Of a stretch of 20,957 nucleotides of DNA, positions 14,544 to 20,957 are shown in pieces. The position numbers and the translations under genes are program-made. Position 1 is the first letter of the stretch; each line of letters opens with the position of its first letter. The notes under the pieces were generated by a model, which worked only from the letters and a program-made list of their open reading frames with translations, was not told the origin of the DNA and searched no databases. Origin of the DNA: Streptomyces sp. NRRL WC-3742 (GTDB taxonomy: Bacteria; Actinomycetota; Actinomycetes; Streptomycetales; Streptomycetaceae); the NCBI RefSeq assembly GCF_000720635.1, contig NZ_JOCF01000101.1:1-20957 (forward strand). Reading direction: 5' to 3'.

Positions 14544-14549
14544 TAGTCT
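14544..14549 (+). promoter_or_regulatory. -10 element, probable leaderless popR start
   Basis: TAGTCT ends 6 nt before the GTG at 14556. GGAGG (14550-14554) is only 1 nt from the GTG, too close to act as a ribosome binding site for it. Confidence 0.45.
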
Positions 14550-14555
14550 GGAGGG

Positions 14556-14975
14556 GTGAGCACTGATGCGCCGAAGGAAGCCCGTGTCATCCCGCTGCGC
14601 CCGCAGGCCGCGCCGCAGGCGGGTCGACAGTCTGGTCCGCAGCCGGTTCCGCAGTCGCCCGTGCGGAGGGAGCCGCTCTGGCGCAACCTCGTCGGCGATG
14701 TGCTGCGGCGCGAACGGCTGGCCCAGGAACGGACGTTGAAGGACGTCGCCGACGCGGCCCGGATCTCGATGCCGTACCTGTCGGAGCTGGAGCGCGGCCG
14801 CAAGGAAGCCTCCTCCGAGGTGCTCGCGGCCGCGGCCCAGGCCCTCGGGCTGGGCCTGGGCGACCTGCTCTCGCTCGCCCAGCAGGAGTTGACCCGCTAC
14901 ACCCACGCCCCCGTCCGGGCGCGCGGCCGGGTGTCGGGCCGGGGCGTGGGCGACGCGCTCTGCCTGGTGGCGTGA
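14556..14975 (+). CDS. popR: PopR/ClgR-type XRE activator of clp genes
   Basis: A 139-residue protein with a Gln/Pro-rich N-terminal extension of about 37 residues, then a Cro/C1-type HTH. WRNLVGDVLRRERLAQERTLKDVADAARISMPYLSELERGRKEASSEVLAAAAQALGLGLGDLLSL is very like ClgR and PopR, the clp-gene activators of actinobacteria. The YLSELERGRKEASSE segment is their hallmark. PopR rather than ClgR is favoured because the gene directly faces a two-gene clpP operon, as described for clpP3-clpP4 in Streptomyces lividans. From memory, PopR there is itself degraded by ClpP1P2 through C-terminal alanines. Here the protein ends in LCLVA, an SsrA-like degron ending. The GTG start is leaderless-looking. 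Confidence 0.75.
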   Translation: MSTDAPKEARVIPLRPQAAPQAGRQSGPQPVPQSPVRREPLWRNLVGDVLRRERLAQERTLKDVADAARISMPYLSELERGRKEASSEVLAAAAQALGLGLGDLLSLAQQELTRYTHAPVRARGRVSGRGVGDALCLVA

Positions 14976-15076
14976 GCCCGTACGGGCCCGGGTTCGGTCT
15001 ACGGGCCTGGGCTCAGGCCCGGGTTCAGGCCCCCGGGCTCAGGCCCCTCCGTCTCAGACCCCCCGGGCTCAGGCCC
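14976..15076. terminator. palindromic repeats acting as probable bidirectional terminator
   Basis: Directly after the popR stop is GCCCGTACGGGC (14976-14987, perfect palindrome). Then come four copies of GGGYTCAGGCCC (15009-15020, 15021-15032, 15035-15046, 15065-15076) and one diverged copy (15050-15061). Each copy is a small inverted repeat. The last one contains the clpP4 stop codon. The array separates two converging genes and can fold in many registers. Confidence 0.6.
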
Positions 15077-15677
15077 CGGAGAAGGCGAGCCGCCGGGTGA
15101 GCACCTCGTCGGCGAGGCCGTAGGCGACGGCCTCCTCGGCGGTGAGCACCTTGTCCCGGTCCATGTCCGCGCGCAGGGTGGCCGGGTCGTGGCCGGTGTG
15201 CCGGGCGAGGACCTCCTCCACCTGGGAGCGGATGCGCACCATCTCCTTGGCGGCGAGGCTGAGGTCGGAGACCGTCCCGCGCCGGCCGCCGCTGGCGGGC
15301 TGGCCGAGGAGCACCCGGGCGTGCTGGAGCACGAACCTGCGCCCCTGGTCCCCTCCGGCGAGCAGCACGGCCGCCGTGGAGGCCGCCTGGCCGACGCAGA
15401 AGGTGGAGATGGGGCACTGCACGAAGGTGAGCGTGTCGTAGATCGCCATCAGCGAAGTGAACGATCCGCCGGGCGAGTTGAGGTAGATCGCGATCTCGCG
15501 CTCGGGGTTCGCGGCCTCCAGGTGGAGGAGCTGGGCGATGACCACGTTGGCGACGCCGTCGTCGATCTCGGTGCCGAGGAAGATGATCCGCTCGTTGAGC
15601 AGCCGACTGAACACGTCGTAGGAGCGCTCGCCGTGCGCCGTGCGCTCGATGACGTAGGGAACCGTGTACGAGCCCAT
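15069..15677 (-). CDS. clpP4: ClpP-family peptidase subunit with missing catalytic His (ClpP4-like)
   Basis: A 202-residue ClpP homologue. The fold is complete: [26 protein letters not shown] and [15 protein letters not shown], ending with [19 protein letters not shown]. Ser100 (VGQAAS) and Asp175 (DRDKVLT) are in place. The catalytic His position, in the usual MxHQP motif, is Gly125 ([10 protein letters not shown]). The alignment to its partner, [11 protein letters not shown] against [11 protein letters not shown], is unambiguous; the only nearby His is six residues earlier. It should still assemble in the tetradecamer but not hydrolyse peptides on its own. The ATG is 1 nt after the clpP3 stop (TGACATG), so the two are translationally coupled. 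The numbering P4 follows the S. lividans operon order. Confidence 0.85.
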   Translation of the reverse strand: MGSYTVPYVIERTAHGERSYDVFSRLLNERIIFLGTEIDDGVANVVIAQLLHLEAANPEREIAIYLNSPGGSFTSLMAIYDTLTFVQCPISTFCVGQAASTAAVLLAGGDQGRRFVLQHARVLLGQPASGGRRGTVSDLSLAAKEMVRIRSQVEEVLARHTGHDPATLRADMDRDKVLTAEEAVAYGLADEVLTRRLAFSGA

Positions 15678-15678
15678 G

Positions 15679-16311
15679 TCACAGCCCCATTCGCGGGCGC
15701 GAGGAGGCCGGGCGGATGTCGGCGAGCGACTCGACCACCTTGTCCACGATCCCGTACTCGCGGGCCTGTTCGGCCGTGAACCAGCGGTCGCGGTCGCCGT
15801 CGCGGCGGATGGTCTCCTCGCTCTGGCCGGTGTGCTCGGCGGTGATCCGCTCGATGGCCCGCTTGGTGAACTCGAGGTTCTCCGCCTGGATCTCGATGTC
15901 CGAGGCGGTGCCGCCGATACCCGCCGAGGGCTGGTGCATCATGATCCGCGCGTTGGGCAGGGCGAACCGCTTGCCGGGGGCGCCCACGCTGAGCAGGAAC
16001 TGGCCCATGCTGGCGGCGAATCCCATCGCCAGCGTGGAGACGTCGTTCGGGATCAGCCGCATGGTGTCGTAGATGGCCAGGCCCGAAGTGACGGACCCGC
16101 CGGGGCTGTTGATGTACAGGCTGATGTCGGTGCGCGGGTCCTCCGCGGAGAGCAGCAGCAGCTGGGCGCAGACCCGGTTGGCGGAGACATCGTCGACCTG
16201 GGTGCCGAGCAGGACGATCCGCTGGGCGAGCAGGTTCGCGGAGAGGTGGTCGTCGAAGCGGCTGGGCGGGGTGTCGCCCTCCTCCGCCCGGGGCGCGAGG
16301 GTGGTGGCCAT
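15679..16311 (-). CDS. clpP3: ATP-dependent Clp protease proteolytic subunit (ClpP3-like)
   Basis: A 210-residue serine peptidase subunit with an intact Ser-His-Asp triad: Ser101 (GFAASMGQF), His126 ([10 protein letters not shown]) and Asp175 ([12 protein letters not shown]). The spacing equals that of E. coli ClpP (97-122-171). [21 protein letters not shown] is the oxyanion-loop signature. It forms barrel-shaped complexes with an unfoldase (ClpX, ClpA or ClpC), probably together with ClpP4. The ATG at 16311 follows AGGAGG at 5 nt; the in-frame ATG at 16350 has no such site. First gene of the operon. Assignment to the inducible P3/P4 pair rather than the housekeeping P1/P2 pair rests on the adjacent popR-like gene and the His-less partner. 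Confidence 0.87.
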   Translation of the reverse strand: MATTLAPRAEEGDTPPSRFDDHLSANLLAQRIVLLGTQVDDVSANRVCAQLLLLSAEDPRTDISLYINSPGGSVTSGLAIYDTMRLIPNDVSTLAMGFAASMGQFLLSVGAPGKRFALPNARIMMHQPSAGIGGTASDIEIQAENLEFTKRAIERITAEHTGQSEETIRRDGDRDRWFTAEQAREYGIVDKVVESLADIRPASSRPRMGL

Positions 16312-16382
16312 CTGGTCCTCCTGATCGAAGAGTTGGGCCTTCCTCTCCACTGTCGGCGCCGGACGGCCGGTCCGGGAGTCTT

Positions 16383-16414
16383 CTCTGCCTGCGGCGAATC
16401 TGCGGTGGGCAGAG
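16383..16414 (-). promoter_or_regulatory. putative PopR/ClgR-responsive sites upstream of clpP3
   Basis: CTCTGCC (16383-16389) and GGCAGAG (16408-16414) form a perfect 7-bp inverted repeat with an 18-nt gap. Within it, 16398-16414 reads ATCTGCG-GTG-GGCAGAG, 11 of 14 matches to the recalled PopR box TTCTGCC-N3-GGCAGAA. It lies about 70-100 bp upstream of the clpP3 ATG. A further hairpin, CCGGAC/GTCCGG, is at 16359-16375, possibly in the leader. Confidence 0.45.
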
Positions 16415-16467
16415 CCGTTCGGAGCCCGCAGAGCCGTTCAGGGTCCGAAGAGCCGTTCAGAGCCCCA
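16411..16467. repeat. three 19-bp direct repeats (iterons) across the dnaE2 stop
   Basis: AGAGCCGTTC begins at 16411, 16430 and 16449, a constant 19-bp period. The following 9 bases are diverged. The third unit contains the dnaE2 stop codon (16457-16459), and the first overlaps the clpP-side half-site. Confidence 0.7.
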
Positions 16468-19400
16468 GGCGCAGCGGGGTGAGCCGGGTGGCGATCAGGT
16501 TGGTGGCGCCCCGGTCGCGTTCGACGTGGCCGTGGACGAGCAGGCCCGCGCGGTCGAGGGCGGTGCGGCGCTGGGACTCCCAGACCGGGCGGTTGCAGAT
16601 GACGTTGATCAGGCCCGTCTCGTCCTCCAGGCTGAGGAAGAGCACCCCGCCGGCCGTGGGCGGCCGCTGCCGGTGGGTGACGAGGCCGCCGACGACCACG
16701 GCCGTTCCCGGTGGCACGTCGGGGAGTTGGGCGGCGGAGAGGGCGCCCCCGTGCTCCAGGCGGGCGCGCAGGTGCTGGAGGGGGTGGCTGGTGGCGGAGG
16801 TGCCGGTGGCCCACAGGTCGGCGATGGTCTCCTCGACGGGGCTCATGCCGGGCAGGTCGGGGGCCTCGGTGCCGGGGGTGGTGCCGGGCAGCAGGTCGGC
16901 GGAGGTTCCGGCGAACACGCCTGCGGACCACAGGGCCTGACGTCGCGTCAGTCCGAAGCAGTCGAAGGCCCCGGCGGTGGCGAGCGCCTCCAGGACGGGG
17001 GCGGGCAGGGCCGTGCGGCGGGCGAAGTCCTCCAGGTCGGCGTAGGGGCGGCCGGCGGCGATCGCCTCGGCCTGCGGGGTGCCGATGCCGCGGACGGTCT
17101 CCAGGCCGAGCCGGATGGCGGGTTGGGGCCGCCCGGCGGTGAGCGGCGGGGTGGGGACGGGGCCCCGGTACGGCTCCAGGGTGGGGCGCGGGCCGCTGGC
17201 GTTGACGTCCACCCCGCGCACCCGTACGCCGTGGCGCCGTACGTCCGCGACCAGGCTGAGCGGGGAGTAGAAGCCCATCGGCTGGTTGGCGAGCAGGGCG
17301 CAGGTGAAGGCCGCCGGGTAGTGGTACTTGAGCCAGGCGCTGATGTACACCAGGTGGGCGAAGCTGATCGCGTGGCTCTCGGGGAAGCCGTAGTTGGAGA
17401 AGGCTTCGATCTTGCCGTAGACGTCCTCGGCGACCTCGGCCGGGATGCCGCGTTCGGCCATGCCGGACAGCAGCCGCTCGCGCAGCCGGGCGACGCGTTC
17501 GTGGGAGCGCTTGGCGCCCATGGCCTGGCGCAGCCGGTCGGCCTCGGCGGGGGTGAACCCGGCGCAGTCGATGGCGAGTTGCATCATCTGCTCCTGGAAC
17601 AGCGGCACGCCGAGGGTCTTGCCGAGGGCGTTCTCCATCAGCGGGTGCGGGCAGCCCGCGGGTTCGACGCCGGCGCGGCGGCGCAGGTAGGGGTGGACGG
17701 AGCCGCCCTGGATGGGGCCGGGGCGGATGAGGGCGACCTCGACGACCAGGTCGTAGAAGTGGTCGGGCTTGAGCCGGGGCAGGGTGGCCATCTGGGCGCG
17801 GGACTCGACCTGGAACACGCCCACGGTGTCGGCGCGGCGCAGCATCGTGTACACCCCGGCGTCGTCGGCCGGGATGGTGGCCAGGTCGTAGCGCGGGCCG
17901 TGGTGCTCGGCGATCAGGTCGCAGGCGTCGTGGAGGGCGGCGAGCATGCCGAGGCCGAGCAGGTCGATCTTCACCAGTCCGGCGCCGGCGGTGGACTCCT
18001 TGTCCCACTGGAGGACGGATCGCCCCGGCATCCGGGCCCACTCGGTGGGGCAGATCTCACCGATCGGCTCCCTGGTGAGCACCATGCCGCCTGAGTGGAT
18101 GCCCAGGTGGCGTGGCAGGCCGTGCAGTTGGGCGGCGAGGGAGAGGACGTCGGCGGGGATGACGGCGTCCGCGCCGGGGGCGGAGCGGAAGTCGGTCTGG
18201 CGGCTGAAGGCGTCGACCTGGCCCTGCGGGTAGCCGAGCACCCGGGCCGCGTCGCGGATGGCCAGCCGGGGGCGGTAGGTGATCACGTTGGCGACCTGGG
18301 CGGCGTGGTCGCGGCCGTAGCGGCGGTAGACGTACTGGATGACCTCCTCGCGGCGGCGGTTCTCGATGTCCAGGTCGATGTCGGGCGGCCCGTCCCGGGC
18401 GGTGGAGAGGAAGCGTTCGAAGAGCAGCTTGTAGTGGATCGGGTCGACGGCGGTGATGCCGAGGGCGTAGCAGACCGCCGAGTTGGCGGCGGAGCCCCGG
18501 CCCTGGCACCAGATGTCCTCGCGGCGGCAGAAGTCGACGATGTCGTGGACGATCAGGAAGTAGCCGGCCAGGTCGAGGTCCTCGATGACGTCGAGTTCCT
18601 TGGCGAGCTGGCGGCGGGCGGCGGCGTTGCCGGGGCCGAAGCGGGAGGGGCCGCCGGCCGCGACCAGGGCGCGCAGGTGGCTGATCTCGCTCTCGCCCTC
18701 GGGGACGGGGTAGCCGGGCAGTTCCGGGTCGAGCCGGGCGAAGTCGAAGGCGCAGGCGCGGCCGAGCTCGGCGGTGGCGTGCTGGACGCCGGGGAAGCGG
18801 GCCAGCCGGGCGGCCATCTCGCGGCCGGAGCGCAGGTGCGCGGTGCCGGCGGCCCTGGTCCAGCCGGCCGCGTCCTGGAGGGTGCGGCGGTCGTGCAGGG
18901 CGGCGAGGCTCTGGGCGAGGCGGCCCTGGGCGGGGGCGGCGTGGTGGGCGTTGGTGGAGGCGACGACGGGGAGCCGGTGGCGGGCGGCGAGGGCGGCGAG
19001 GGTGTCGTTGCGGCGGTCGTCGCCGGGCATCCACTGGTCGATCAGCTCGACGTGGACGTTCTCGCGGCCGAACGCCTCGGCGAGGGCGTGGAGGCGGCGC
19101 CCCGCCTCGTCCTCGTCGGGCAGCGCGGCCGGGACGCGGCCGAGGCGGCAGCCGGTGAGCACCGCCCAGTGGCCGCCGTGGGCCCCGGCGAGCGCCTCGA
19201 CGTCGTAGGCGGGGCGGCCCTTGACGCCGCCGGCCAGGTGGGCGGAGGCGAGGGCGGCGGAGAGGCGGCGGTAGCCGGACGGGTCGCGGGCGAGGACCAG
19301 CAGGTGTTCGGTGTCCGTTTCGCTGTGGCGGATCGTCAGCTCGGCGCCGAAGGCGGTGGCCACGCCCGTCCCCTTGGCGGCCTCGGCGAGGCGGACGGCC

Positions 19401-19681
19401 CCGTAGAGGCCGTCGTGGTCGGTGATCGCCAGGGTCTCCACGCCGAGGCGGGCCGCCTCGGCGGCCAGGGACTCCGGGTCGCTGGCGCCGTCGAGGAAGC
19501 TGAAGGCGGAGTGGACGTGCAGTTCGGCCCAGGGCTGCGTGCCGCTGTTTCCGGTGCTCTCGGGCGGCTCCGGAGTGGGGCGGCGGCGCAGCGGGACGAC
19601 CACCGGGCGCTCCGGCGGGGCGCCGGTCAGGCGGCGGTGCAGTTCGCTCCAGGGGAGGGTGGGGTGGCTGGTGAAGCCCAT
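16457..19681 (-). CDS. dnaE2: error-prone DNA polymerase III alpha subunit
   Basis: A 1074-residue C-family polymerase. The N-terminal PHP domain opens with AELHVHSAFSFLDGASDPE and ITDHDGLYG (residues 52-96). The polymerase core has the catalytic Asp434 and Asp436 (GPPDIDLDIE) and Asp573 (VKIDLLGLGML), plus WCQGRGSAANSAVCYALGIT. SNYGFPESHAISFAHLVYISAWLKYHYP and the C-terminal OB fold (GGVLFLSLEDETGLINVI) follow. It lacks the replicative-DnaE extensions, fitting DnaE2 (ImuC), which performs mutagenic lesion bypass with ImuB. It ends at LRLGL; I recall most DnaE2 proteins ending in SRDFR/H, which is absent. The start at 19681 is a best guess (weak GAAGG upstream). The imuB stop is 64 bp upstream, so one operon is likely. 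Confidence 0.9.
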   Translation of the reverse strand: MGFTSHPTLPWSELHRRLTGAPPERPVVVPLRRRPTPEPPESTGNSGTQPWAELHVHSAFSFLDGASDPESLAAEAARLGVETLAITDHDGLYGAVRLAEAAKGTGVATAFGAELTIRHSETDTEHLLVLARDPSGYRRLSAALASAHLAGGVKGRPAYDVEALAGAHGGHWAVLTGCRLGRVPAALPDEDEAGRRLHALAEAFGRENVHVELIDQWMPGDDRRNDTLAALAARHRLPVVASTNAHHAAPAQGRLAQSLAALHDRRTLQDAAGWTRAAGTAHLRSGREMAARLARFPGVQHATAELGRACAFDFARLDPELPGYPVPEGESEISHLRALVAAGGPSRFGPGNAAARRQLAKELDVIEDLDLAGYFLIVHDIVDFCRREDIWCQGRGSAANSAVCYALGITAVDPIHYKLLFERFLSTARDGPPDIDLDIENRRREEVIQYVYRRYGRDHAAQVANVITYRPRLAIRDAARVLGYPQGQVDAFSRQTDFRSAPGADAVIPADVLSLAAQLHGLPRHLGIHSGGMVLTREPIGEICPTEWARMPGRSVLQWDKESTAGAGLVKIDLLGLGMLAALHDACDLIAEHHGPRYDLATIPADDAGVYTMLRRADTVGVFQVESRAQMATLPRLKPDHFYDLVVEVALIRPGPIQGGSVHPYLRRRAGVEPAGCPHPLMENALGKTLGVPLFQEQMMQLAIDCAGFTPAEADRLRQAMGAKRSHERVARLRERLLSGMAERGIPAEVAEDVYGKIEAFSNYGFPESHAISFAHLVYISAWLKYHYPAAFTCALLANQPMGFYSPLSLVADVRRHGVRVRGVDVNASGPRPTLEPYRGPVPTPPLTAGRPQPAIRLGLETVRGIGTPQAEAIAAGRPYADLEDFARRTALPAPVLEALATAGAFDCFGLTRRQALWSAGVFAGTSADLLPGTTPGTEAPDLPGMSPVEETIADLWATGTSATSHPLQHLRARLEHGGALSAAQLPDVPPGTAVVVGGLVTHRQRPPTAGGVLFLSLEDETGLINVICNRPVWESQRRTALDRAGLLVHGHVERDRGATNLIATRLTPLRLGL

Positions 19682-19745
19682 CGCGGGGGTGCCTTCGTCG
19701 TGCTGGTGCTGGTGCCGGTGCTGTTCCCCCCTCGGATCTTCCGGG

Positions 19746-20957
19746 CTAGTCGTAGTCGGCCTCCAGGTGCCACGCACCTCCCTCCACGGTGAGCAGCAGG
19801 GCCCGGCCGCCGTCCAGGACGACCTGGAAGCGGGCCCGACGGCGGGCGGCCGACTGGTCCCACCAGCGCTCGACGGCCGGCCAGGGGCCGGTCCAGCCCG
19901 TCACCCGCTCCTCCCGGCCCCCGACCACGACCCGGGCGGGCTTGGCCGACACCCCCGCCCGGCCGTCCACGGTGACCGGCTGCCCGCTCCCGTCCAGCAC
20001 CCGTACGGGCGCGGGGCTGCGCAGCACCACGGGCGGCCAGAGGTCCGGCAGCCGTCCGGGCCAGGGCGCGTCGGCCGCGGCGGCGGGCTCGTACGGCTCG
20101 CCCCACGGCACCCGGACCGCCTGCTCCTCCGGGCCGCGGCCGCCGGCCTGCTCGATCCGGCGCAGCCCGGCGTGCCCGAGCACCGCCTGCACCCGGGCGA
20201 CGGCGCGCTCCACCCGGTCGTCGGCCACGGCCTGGCCCCACAGGGCGAGTTGGCGACCCTGGTCCGGGGAGAGGCCGTCGGGGGCGAGGCGCAGCAGGGT
20301 GAAGCCGTTCGGGCCTGGTCCGGTGCTCGTGAAGGTGCCCGCGCCCTGCCATGCCTGGAGCTGCCAGCGGACCCGTTCGGCCAGCGCCGTCGCCGACAGC
20401 CGCCCCTCGTGCCGCCACAGCCGGGAGGCTGTCCGCCCGTCCGCGCAGGCGACCTCGACGGCCACCCGGCGGCAGGTGAGCCCGGCGCCGGCGAGGCGCT
20501 GGTGCAGCTGCTCGGCGAGCGTGCGGGCGACGAACACCAGCGGCTCGGCCAGGGCTTCGGGCGGGTCGAAGCGCTGCTCGACGGCGAGGTCGGGCTCCTC
20601 CTCGCGCGGCACCAGCGGGCGGGGTTGGAGGCCCCGGGCCAGCCGGTGGGCGAGCGTGCCGGACGGGCCGAAGCGGTCCGCGACCGCCTTGGGCGGCAGC
20701 GCGGCGAAGGCGCCCACGGTGGACAGGCCCAGCCGGTCCAGCAGCTCGGCCGGGGCCTCCTCGCCCAGGGCGCTCACCGGGTAGGGGGCGAGGAACTCCG
20801 CCGTACGGCCGGGCGGCACCAGGACACCCGCACGGGCGGCCAGCACGGCGGCGAAGAGGCCGTCGGCGACGCCGACCTGGGAGCGGGGGGTGTCGGGGGG
20901 GCTGGGGGTGGCGGGGGTGCTCGGGGCTACAGGGGTGCTCGGGGCGGTGGGGGTGCT
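19746..20957 (-). CDS. imuB: Y-family polymerase homologue ImuB (C-terminal 403 residues; 5' end outside window)
   Basis: The visible part starts in a Pro/Ser/Thr-rich stretch (20880-20957) and continues with SQVGVADGLFAAVLAARAGV, the DinB-type thumb/little-finger entry. APYPVSALGEEAPAELLDRLGLSTVGAFAALP carries the helix-hairpin-helix-like motif. The little-finger-like domain follows. QLALWG, encoded at 20235-20252, corresponds to the beta-clamp-binding motif QLPLWG of mycobacterial ImuB. ImuB is a catalytically dead adaptor that brings DnaE2 to the clamp; the catalytic region of this copy is outside the window, so that state is not checked. The C-terminal ~120 residues (RFQVVLDGGRALLLTVEGGAWHLEADYD end) are the ImuB extension expected to bind partners. 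Confidence 0.85.
   Translation of the reverse strand, partial: STPTAPSTPVAPSTPATPSPPDTPRSQVGVADGLFAAVLAARAGVLVPPGRTAEFLAPYPVSALGEEAPAELLDRLGLSTVGAFAALPPKAVADRFGPSGTLAHRLARGLQPRPLVPREEEPDLAVEQRFDPPEALAEPLVFVARTLAEQLHQRLAGAGLTCRRVAVEVACADGRTASRLWRHEGRLSATALAERVRWQLQAWQGAGTFTSTGPGPNGFTLLRLAPDGLSPDQGRQLALWGQAVADDRVERAVARVQAVLGHAGLRRIEQAGGRGPEEQAVRVPWGEPYEPAAAADAPWPGRLPDLWPPVVLRSPAPVRVLDGSGQPVTVDGRAGVSAKPARVVVGGREERVTGWTGPWPAVERWWDQSAARRRARFQVVLDGGRALLLTVEGGAWHLEADYD
20881..20957 (+). repeat. G-rich 18-bp-periodic tract within imuB
   Basis: GGTGCTCGGGGCTACAGG and GGTGCTCGGGGCGGTGGG (20916-20933 and 20934-20951) are adjacent 18-bp units, and the next copy runs off the window. The whole tract has at least eight runs of four or more G on the plus strand, which is the template strand of imuB. 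On the coding strand it gives Ala-Pro-Ser-Thr-Pro repeats. Confidence 0.7.

Noticed and set aside
14556..14975. Naming the XRE gene clgR
   Set aside because: ClgR and PopR share the HTH, but direct linkage to a two-gene clpP operon whose second member lacks the catalytic His fits PopR better.
15069..15677. Treating the ClpP4 gene as a pseudogene because of the lost His
   Set aside because: The frame is intact, translationally coupled to clpP3, and all structural motifs are kept, so a specialised subunit is more likely than decay.
16526..19792. Two long plus-strand open frames opposite dnaE2
   Set aside because: Their Gly/Ala/Val-rich translation mirrors the third-position bias of dnaE2, which has full catalytic motifs on the other strand.
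1..20957. Search for tRNA or other structural RNA genes
   Set aside because: No cloverleaf with a conserved T-loop (GGTTCRA-type) and acceptor stem was recognised; GTTCAAA at 7819 and 7858 belongs to MarR palindromes.

Overview
The DNA is a very GC-rich (clearly above 70%) actinobacterial chromosome segment. Its gene content points to Streptomyces or a close relative such as Kitasatospora: third-position G/C bias, several regulators with apparently leaderless starts, mycothiol-dependent-isomerase-type proteins, a truncated haemoglobin, a popR-like gene beside paired clpP genes, and an imuB-dnaE2 mutasome pair. No rRNA, tRNA, CRISPR array or prophage was seen.

Layout. Positions 1-160 hold the 3' end of an IS982-type transposase and the sequence just outside it. 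From 239 to 4212 are an EamA/DMT-type exporter divergent from an RpiR-type regulator, then a DUF4436 membrane protein divergent from a LacI-type regulator. From 4220 to 7256 are a secreted endonuclease/exonuclease/phosphatase-fold (sphingomyelinase-like) enzyme, a GNAT acetyltransferase and an unrecognised membrane-anchored protein. From 7321 to 9379 are a MarR repressor divergent from a LigB/DODA-type extradiol dioxygenase, with two clear inverted-repeat operators between them, followed by a small DinB/MDMPI-fold protein. A minus-strand operon at 9405-10826 reads truncated haemoglobin, GNAT, VOC protein. An acyl-CoA synthetase (11027-12562) converges on a GAF-LuxR regulator across an 18-bp tandem repeat. 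A TIGR03084/MDMPI-like protein follows.

The right third is the most interesting part. A PopR-like activator (14556-14975) converges on a two-gene ATP-dependent protease operon, clpP3-clpP4 (16311 to 15069). The second subunit has Gly where the catalytic His should be. Directly upstream on the same strand lie dnaE2 (error-prone polymerase III alpha) and imuB (clamp-binding Y-family homologue, cut by the window end). Damage-tolerance polymerases and an inducible Clp peptidase are therefore neighbours, separated by about 145 bp that carry 19-bp iterons and PopR-like half-sites.

A recurring oddity is short tandem repetition at or next to gene 3' ends: 18-bp units at 9382-9416 and 12563-12652, 19-bp units at 16411-16467, and 12-16 bp units at 15009-15076. 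There is also an 18-bp-periodic G-rich tract inside imuB. All functional calls come from reading motifs by eye; no database search was run.
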